A stretch of 5,102 bases of DNA, taken from assembly GCA_017650505.1 (NCBI GenBank), contig JAGCET010000038.1, positions 1-5,102 of the forward strand, read 5' to 3'. Position numbers and translations under genes: made by a program. Each line of letters starts with the position of its first letter. Position 1 is the stretch's first letter. The notes below the pieces were generated by a model that was not told the origin of the DNA, searched no databases, and saw nothing but the letters and a program-made list of their open reading frames with translations. Source of the DNA: Alphaproteobacteria bacterium (GTDB taxonomy: Bacteria > Pseudomonadota > Alphaproteobacteria > Rs-D84). Of the stretch, positions 1 to 5,102 are shown piece by piece.

Positions 1-31
1 ATAACACTAAAACACCCAAAAAACGTTTCAT
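1..31 (-). CDS. 5' end of an exported-protein gene (partial)
   Basis: Only ten codons lie in the window, reading MKRFLGVLVL before the left edge. The basic residues followed by a hydrophobic run are what the n- and h-regions of a Sec signal peptide look like, so the product is probably exported, but its function cannot be known from this fragment. The start is supported by a GGGGG tract four bases upstream and by an extended -10 promoter about 50 bases further up. The opening resembles that of the neighbouring autotransporter (MLKRFLPFL), so a second surface or secreted protein on the same strand is plausible; this is inference. Confidence 0.6.
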   Translation of the reverse strand, partial: MKRFLGVLVL

Positions 32-35
32 TTTT

Positions 36-40
36 CCCCC
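36..40 (-). promoter_or_regulatory. Ribosome binding site of the partial left-edge gene
   Basis: Read on the minus strand this is GGGGG followed by four A and then ATG at 31. The spacing is short (4 bases), but the G-run plus A-run layout matches the enolase leader in the same window (GGGG, six A, T, ATG). This decides the start at 31. Confidence 0.55.
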
Positions 41-84
41 ATACAACAAAACTTCCGAATCGACACTTCAATCAATCCGTCGCA

Positions 85-114
85 ATTATAGCAAACATAA
101 AAAAACAAACACAA
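85..114 (-). promoter_or_regulatory. Extended -10 promoter for the left-edge gene
   Basis: On the minus strand a perfect TATAAT (bases 90-85) is preceded by TGC, giving the extended -10 form TGnTATAAT. A weak -35 candidate TTGTGT lies at 114-109 with an 18-base spacer. Transcription would start near base 78, leaving a leader of roughly 47 bases before the ATG at 31. The promoter sits in the gap between the autotransporter stop (158) and the next start, so the left-edge gene is likely transcribed independently, although read-through from the autotransporter cannot be excluded because I see no convincing terminator between them. Confidence 0.55.
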
Positions 115-157
115 GCATAAAACGAAAACCGCCGGAAAAAACTTCCAACGATTTCCA

Positions 158-3100
158 CTAAAACCTATACTTTCCACTAAGGTGAATTTTATGTGCCTGA
201 ACATTCGGATTATACTGGTAATGATACCCAATACCAACATGAATTCCGGTCACAGACAAAATTTCGACACCCGCGCCTACACTGGCCCACAGTGGATCAA
301 CCTCGGTATCATAATCCGTCCACGCAATTGCGTTCGAATATTTGTACCTTGTTCCGTCCATCACGCCCAATAAATCATATTCTAACCCAATTGTCGCATA
401 CGGACGCAATTCGAACCAAACCGACGGATATATACGCTTTTGCGCGGTCAAAGAATACCCCGGTGTCAACATTCCATAACCGTCTGATTTCATATTCGCA
501 TAATCACGACCCCAAACATGCTCGGTCATATCAAATCCAAACCCATATCCCCCACGCAAATACAGGTTGCCAATAATATACTGATTTAACCAATCGTGTA
601 TCAAACCAAATTCGGCGGTCACAGAATATGTTTTGGTATCCCCTGTAATCTCGCCAAACCAAGTTTGATGACGTGTTATATCAAAAGAATTCATATCAAA
701 CATCAATTCACCATACCAACGTGCTTTGTTGCTTAATAAATTCAAGAAATACACACCGCCACCAACACTGGTGTTTTTCACCGTTGTTTCTGTACGGCCA
801 AATTCACGAACACGACGCGTCGACAAATCTATATCGTCCACATTTTCGTTATTAGAATACGATGCGTGCCCGGTCCATCCCCAAATCCAATGCTTACTGG
901 CCTGCCAATCATAGCCAAGTGCAACACTGACACGTTCTCCATCGGCCTTCATATCTTCAATTTTTTGCGTGAACGAAGTATAATTTCCATCAATCCACAA
1001 CTTGTTCAATCGACGATTTCTGTTCCATATTACTTCGTCAACGAATCGATCGGCCATATCGTTAAATGTAAAATGAGTATTCATGGCCAATGCGCCCGCC
1101 ATCTGGACCAATTCGGTCGGTTGGAACAGACGCGAAAAACGTTCAATAACCTGGGCATGGCCACTGTGTGCATAATCGTACATGTGTTCATACAACGGTT
1201 CCGCCATAACATCAAACACAGTACCTTCGAAAATAGTATGCACAACCGTCAACGGCGCCGAATAGTCAAATCCATTCACGTTCAATTGCGCCTCTATCAA
1301 ATTATCTAACGCACCAGCAGACTGATATTCACCGTTTGTATAATTCGTCTTGGCAACAATCGGTTGCAATTTGAACATACCCGCCGGTCTGATAAACCTA
1401 TCGTCAAAAACAATATAAACATCATCATCACGCGTAACCAAATAAATCGGCAGACCTTCCCCTTGGTCATTCATATCATCAAACGCATCCAAATAATTTA
1501 GGCAAATCGTACCATCTGCATTACAAAAACTGACATTCAGATTCGAAAACTCATTTGTGATTCCGCCATTTGCATGCATCAACCATATTGCCGATCCTTG
1601 ATCCACCGGTTGATATAAAACTATACCAATCTGAGAATCCAACAATGGCGAATTGTTCGGCGTAGGCAACGTTTCATCCAAATTATTTATCAATTGCCCC
1701 GATATAGATATTAACGGTTCTGCACTGCTTGAGTTATTTATAATCACACCAAACGGATCATCCCCCGGTTCATCCCCATAAAAGTGAGCGGTCGCCCAAT
1801 AATCATATCCATCGGCCTCTGGATTTATAATGGCAAGCAATCGACTATCTTCATCAAAGATATAATCGCCGCCAATATTCATACTACGCAATCCTATAAA
1901 ATCAACACCACCGGAAACGCCACCACCCGATACAGTCACATCAACCCCCGTGGGATTATTCAAATTAGATACACTAATATCATGTCCAACAATACCATTC
2001 GCACCAACCATCAAATCATTTGTGTTAATTATCATAGAATCCGTTGCATTCGATTGCACAATACCCGCAACCGACACAGTATTGGACGTCAAAGTATACC
2101 CGGCCGATTGCAAATTCACCGCGCCATTCGCAACCACCCCGGATGCCGCATTTTGATATAAATTTCCGGCCGCATAGAAACTTGTCAAATCCGACAAAAC
2201 CCCGGTTATATACGTGGCACCACCCGATACAGTTATATCTGTCGTGTTTATATTCAACGCCGATAAATTTAATATGCCACCACTTACTATCCCACCACCC
2301 AGGTTTATATTACCATTGGTTGTCAATTGCAAATCACCATAATTTGTAATCGAAGCCGCACTTATATCATTCAATGCGACCAATTGCATAATCGCATCAG
2401 AATTTGTCGTACCATTCACGATTCCAAATGTACCGGCATCCAACCCGCCCGCCGTCACATTTACAATCCGCGATTTAGAATTATTGCTAAAAAACGCTTC
2501 GATTCTATCGCCCAAAACCAACGTCCCTGTTGTCAAACTAAACGTCGCATTCGCCCCCATAGATTCCAAATCAAAACCGTGCGCCAAATTAGTTTCGCCC
2601 GCAACGGTGGCAATAAATGTTCCCTTATTCACCACAGACGCATTTGTTGTCGAATCGCCACCCGTCACAGTCAATGATGCAAGGTTCAAATCCAACACAC
2701 CACCCGTCGAACCATTGACAAGTGTCCCCGACGTAAAATTCCCGGCGGTAATTTGCAAAGAACCCGTTGATTGATTTTCTACGGCGCGACCGGCGGCATT
2801 AAAGACGCCACCGCCCAAACTTACAACAACATTCTTGCTGTCCAAAACTTGAAACGCGCTGCTTTGCATATAAAGCGACGCGGCATTTATCTGCACATTT
2901 CCCGAACCGGTTGCAACAAATTGCCCCAATGTTATTGCACCGGCATTTGATATAGTAAGTCCACCTGCGGCCTCTATGGCGCCAATATTCATTCCAACCG
3001 CCGCACTTACCCCACCAATTGTCAGATTATTGCTTGTGGCGATATTCAAACTGCCCCCGATGGTAATCGCCCCGGTCGTGGTTATGGAATAAAGTGTTTC

Positions 3101-3358
3101 CGAAGGCATCGCATAGACATAACCGATACTAACTGGATCCGGCGCATCCGTACCAACATAAACAGAATGCAAAACATCCATTGCGCCCTTTATACTGACC
3201 CCGGCACCACCATTGAACACATACGAATCGGTCGTGGTCGCATTCAACGGTGCATTCAGGCTGTATATAACACCCGGATTCACATCAAAAGAAAACACCT
3301 GGGCCCCGGCCACCGCCGGCACCGCACAGCATAAAAAAGGTAGAAATCTTTTTAGCAT
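158..3358 (-). CDS. Autotransporter (type Va secretion) adhesin-like outer membrane protein
   Basis: The 1066-residue product has the classical autotransporter plan. Residues 1-19 form a Sec signal peptide (MLKRF, hydrophobic core, AGA before Q20 as likely cleavage site). Residues about 20-500 are rich in Gly, Ser, Thr, Asn and Ala with alternating hydrophobics, as in a right-handed beta-helix passenger. Recurrent turns include TVSGG at 376-380 and 475-479, TVTGG at 230-234 and repeated G-[IV]-V steps. Residues 500-720 are more acidic and less repetitive and contain the only Cys pair outside the signal peptide (C612, C619, seven apart), which may form a disulfide. Residues about 733-780 look helical, suiting the linker that threads the pore. 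From about 785 (LWIDGNYTSF) to the C-terminal KYRF, alternating aromatic strands form the beta-barrel, ending in Phe as outer-membrane proteins do for BAM recognition. I see no protease or lipase motif, so an adhesin or surface-coat role is inferred. The ATG at 3358 is the first in frame and leads directly into the signal peptide; AAGGA lies 13 bases upstream, a long spacing. The gene is divergent from eno. Confidence 0.88.
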   Translation of the reverse strand: MLKRFLPFLCCAVPAVAGAQVFSFDVNPGVIYSLNAPLNATTTDSYVFNGGAGVSIKGAMDVLHSVYVGTDAPDPVSIGYVYAMPSETLYSITTTGAITIGGSLNIATSNNLTIGGVSAAVGMNIGAIEAAGGLTISNAGAITLGQFVATGSGNVQINAASLYMQSSAFQVLDSKNVVVSLGGGVFNAAGRAVENQSTGSLQITAGNFTSGTLVNGSTGGVLDLNLASLTVTGGDSTTNASVVNKGTFIATVAGETNLAHGFDLESMGANATFSLTTGTLVLGDRIEAFFSNNSKSRIVNVTAGGLDAGTFGIVNGTTNSDAIMQLVALNDISAASITNYGDLQLTTNGNINLGGGIVSGGILNLSALNINTTDITVSGGATYITGVLSDLTSFYAAGNLYQNAASGVVANGAVNLQSAGYTLTSNTVSVAGIVQSNATDSMIINTNDLMVGANGIVGHDISVSNLNNPTGVDVTVSGGGVSGGVDFIGLRSMNIGGDYIFDEDSRLLAIINPEADGYDYWATAHFYGDEPGDDPFGVIINNSSSAEPLISISGQLINNLDETLPTPNNSPLLDSQIGIVLYQPVDQGSAIWLMHANGGITNEFSNLNVSFCNADGTICLNYLDAFDDMNDQGEGLPIYLVTRDDDVYIVFDDRFIRPAGMFKLQPIVAKTNYTNGEYQSAGALDNLIEAQLNVNGFDYSAPLTVVHTIFEGTVFDVMAEPLYEHMYDYAHSGHAQVIERFSRLFQPTELVQMAGALAMNTHFTFNDMADRFVDEVIWNRNRRLNKLWIDGNYTSFTQKIEDMKADGERVSVALGYDWQASKHWIWGWTGHASYSNNENVDDIDLSTRRVREFGRTETTVKNTSVGGGVYFLNLLSNKARWYGELMFDMNSFDITRHQTWFGEITGDTKTYSVTAEFGLIHDWLNQYIIGNLYLRGGYGFGFDMTEHVWGRDYANMKSDGYGMLTPGYSLTAQKRIYPSVWFELRPYATIGLEYDLLGVMDGTRYKYSNAIAWTDYDTEVDPLWASVGAGVEILSVTGIHVGIGYHYQYNPNVQAHKIHLSGKYRF
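1921..2233. repeat. Pair of exact 16-base repeats inside the autotransporter gene
   Basis: CACCACCCGATACAGT occurs at 1921-1936 and again at 2218-2233 on the plus strand, 297 bases apart, i.e. exactly 99 codons. On the coding strand each copy encodes TVSGG at a predicted beta-turn. The in-frame spacing suggests an old internal duplication of passenger coils, or convergent turn sequence. The entry spans both copies and the DNA between. Confidence 0.6.
2276..2776 (-). repeat. Degenerate ~24-residue beta-helix coil repeats within the passenger
   Basis: Residues 195-361 of the autotransporter can be cut into seven consecutive units, beginning at N195, N215, N244, M267, S291, N315 and N339. Most start with Asn and continue with small or polar residues, a hydrophobic alternation and a Gly turn. 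Four adjacent units are 23-24 residues long (244-266, 267-290, 291-314, 315-338), followed by another of 23. This period is close to one turn of a right-handed beta-helix. The units are too diverged to show as DNA repeats. Boundaries were set by eye. Confidence 0.4.
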
Positions 3359-3389
3359 ATTTGAATCTTTTTCCTTGCTTTCGTCACGA

Positions 3390-3395
3390 TATTAT
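3390..3395 (+). promoter_or_regulatory. Possible -10 element for enolase
   Basis: TATTAT matches the -10 consensus at five of six positions and lies about 54 bases before the eno start. No clear -35 is visible at the right distance (nearest weak candidates are T-rich stretches near 3368-3373). It overlaps the autotransporter -10 on the other strand, so the two could compete for polymerase. The call is tentative. Confidence 0.3.
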
Positions 3396-3399
3396 ATCA
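3391..3399 (-). promoter_or_regulatory. Extended -10 promoter of the autotransporter gene
   Basis: On the minus strand the sequence TGATATAAT (bases 3399-3391) is a perfect extended -10 element. No good -35 is present at 17 bases; the region there is a T-run, which fits an extended -10 promoter that does not need a strong -35. The expected start near base 3384 gives a short leader of about 25 bases before the ATG at 3358. The element is part of an 11-base palindrome (3388-3398) shared with the divergent eno side. Confidence 0.6.
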
Positions 3400-3406
3400 C
3401 ATTTAG

Positions 3407-4711
<1,305 letters not shown>

Positions 4712-4717
4712 AATCCC

Positions 4718-4924
4718 ATGACAATGGACGCACAAACAATTTTAACCATAAAGTATATTGCGGCGGCGGGTGTGCTGGTGATTATTATGTTGGCGCCGGC
4801 ATACCTTGCCGCCAAAAATGGCAAGGATAAATTTATGGCCCTGCGCATCCGCGTTGCATCGTGGGTATTCGGTTGGACGGGCATCGGTTGGCTGCTTGCC
4901 CTGTTCTGGGCCGTGAAGAAGTGA
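4718..4924 (+). CDS. Small two-helix membrane protein, superinfection-immunity (Imm_superinfect) family-like
   Basis: The 68-residue product has two predicted transmembrane helices, about residues 9-32 and 45-65, joined by a short basic loop (AKNGKDKF, then RIR). The second half, with the core GWTGIGWLLALFWA (52-65), resembles the GWT-x-IGW-x-x-A-x-x-WA pattern I associate with the Imm_superinfect family, named after the phage T4 Imm protein that blocks DNA injection by superinfecting phage. Many chromosomal members have no tested role, so an immunity function is not established here. The gene begins six bases after the eno stop. An alternative start two codons later (M3) is possible; the first ATG is preferred because GGGA at 4703-4706 sits nearer it, though still 11 bases away, so translation may be coupled to eno. 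It ends in tandem stops TGA TAG. Confidence 0.7.
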   Translation: MTMDAQTILTIKYIAAAGVLVIIMLAPAYLAAKNGKDKFMALRIRVASWVFGWTGIGWLLALFWAVKK

Positions 4925-4967
4925 TAGTGGTTAGTCCGTCACGACCGCGACGGGTGATAGTGGTTAG
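4921..4967 (+). repeat. 14-base direct repeat at the tail of the small membrane-protein gene
   Basis: GTGATAGTGGTTAG occurs at 4921-4934 and at 4954-4967, 33 bases apart. The first copy contains the tandem stop codons TGA TAG of the preceding gene, and the second copy repeats them in the same reading phase. Sequence just before each copy is also similar if one gap is allowed (GGCCGTGA versus GACCGCGA). This looks like a partial tandem duplication of the gene's 3' end. Between the copies, CCGTC (4936-4940) can pair with GACGG (4949-4953) over an 8-base loop, a weak hairpin without a T-run. Confidence 0.6.
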
Positions 4968-5039
4968 AAATAATGGCTGCCCCGGAAACGACCTCTACGT
5001 AATAATACATAACAAACAAATTTCACAATTACGAATTTC

Positions 5040-5066
5040 AAAAAAATCCCCGCGGATGCGGGGATT
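5040..5066 (-). terminator. Rho-independent terminator for a minus-strand gene entering from the right
   Basis: AATCCCCGC (5045-5053) and GCGGGGATT (5058-5066) form a perfect 9-bp stem with a GGAT loop. Read on the minus strand the stem runs into a T-tract at 5046-5040, the textbook intrinsic terminator layout. On the plus strand there is no T-run after the stem, so termination of eno transcripts here would be weaker. No gene is complete on the right side; the minus-strand stop codons at 5088-5090 or 5072-5074 could end a gene lying mostly outside the window. Confidence 0.8.
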
Positions 5067-5102
5067 GAAAATCACATACACTTATCTTCACTTTTTGAAT
5101 AC

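Noticed and set aside
115..157. Possible terminator after the autotransporter (GGAA/TTCC with T-runs on the minus strand)
   Set aside because: The stem is only four AT-rich pairs, with no following uninterrupted T-tract in the right position, so it was not called.
152..180. Ten-base direct repeat TTTCCACTAA at 152-161 and 171-180 around the autotransporter stop
   Set aside because: It is short, AT-rich and partly codes for the conserved last barrel strand; chance or slippage is enough to explain it.
193..2774. Several plus-strand open frames of 60-147 codons across the autotransporter gene
   Set aside because: They lie antisense to a continuous 1066-codon frame with signal peptide and barrel, show no domain-like sequence, and are biased in composition as expected for shadows of a repetitive gene.
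4973..5002. Nine-codon frame starting ATGGCTGCC after the repeat
   Set aside because: It has no ribosome binding site and is too short to distinguish from chance.
4921..5010. tRNA-like string TAGTGGTTAG resembling a D-arm
   Set aside because: No acceptor stem, anticodon arm or GGTTCGA-type T-arm follows; the string occurs twice as part of a direct repeat instead.

Overview
The window looks like chromosomal DNA of a diderm (Gram-negative) bacterium of moderate to low GC. The evidence is a classical autotransporter with a C-terminal outer-membrane beta-barrel ending in Phe, and a bacterial enolase. The enolase reads as proteobacterial, and an uncultured, possibly host-associated alphaproteobacterium is my best guess. 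That placement rests on overall sequence impression only, not on a search.

Layout from left to right: (1) bases 1-31, minus strand: the first ten codons of a gene leaving the left edge, with a lysine/arginine-plus-hydrophobic start like a signal peptide, its own G-rich ribosome binding site and an extended -10 promoter. (2) 158-3358, minus strand: one large autotransporter adhesin-like protein of 1066 residues, with a signal peptide, a beta-helical passenger made of degenerate repeats, an acidic cap region, a helical linker and a beta-barrel. (3) 3359-3448: a 90-base divergent intergenic region. It holds a near-consensus extended -10 for the autotransporter, built on a small palindrome that also offers a -10-like element towards enolase. 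(4) 3449-4711, plus strand: complete enolase (eno) with all key catalytic and metal residues. (5) 4718-4924, plus strand, six bases behind eno: a 68-residue two-helix membrane protein resembling the superinfection-immunity (Imm_superinfect) family. (6) 4925-5102: no gene. It contains a 14-base direct repeat (partial duplication of the preceding gene's tail), a small hairpin, and a strong intrinsic terminator oriented for a minus-strand gene entering from the right.

The genes do not form one pathway. Enolase is glycolytic housekeeping and probably carries the small membrane protein as a second cistron. The autotransporter and the partial gene to its left belong to a separate minus-strand surface or exported-protein group. 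I did not find a CRISPR array, tRNA, rRNA, insertion sequence or a recognisable new multi-gene system. The points most worth checking are the immunity-like protein behind eno, the shared divergent -10 palindrome, and the repeat architecture of the autotransporter passenger.
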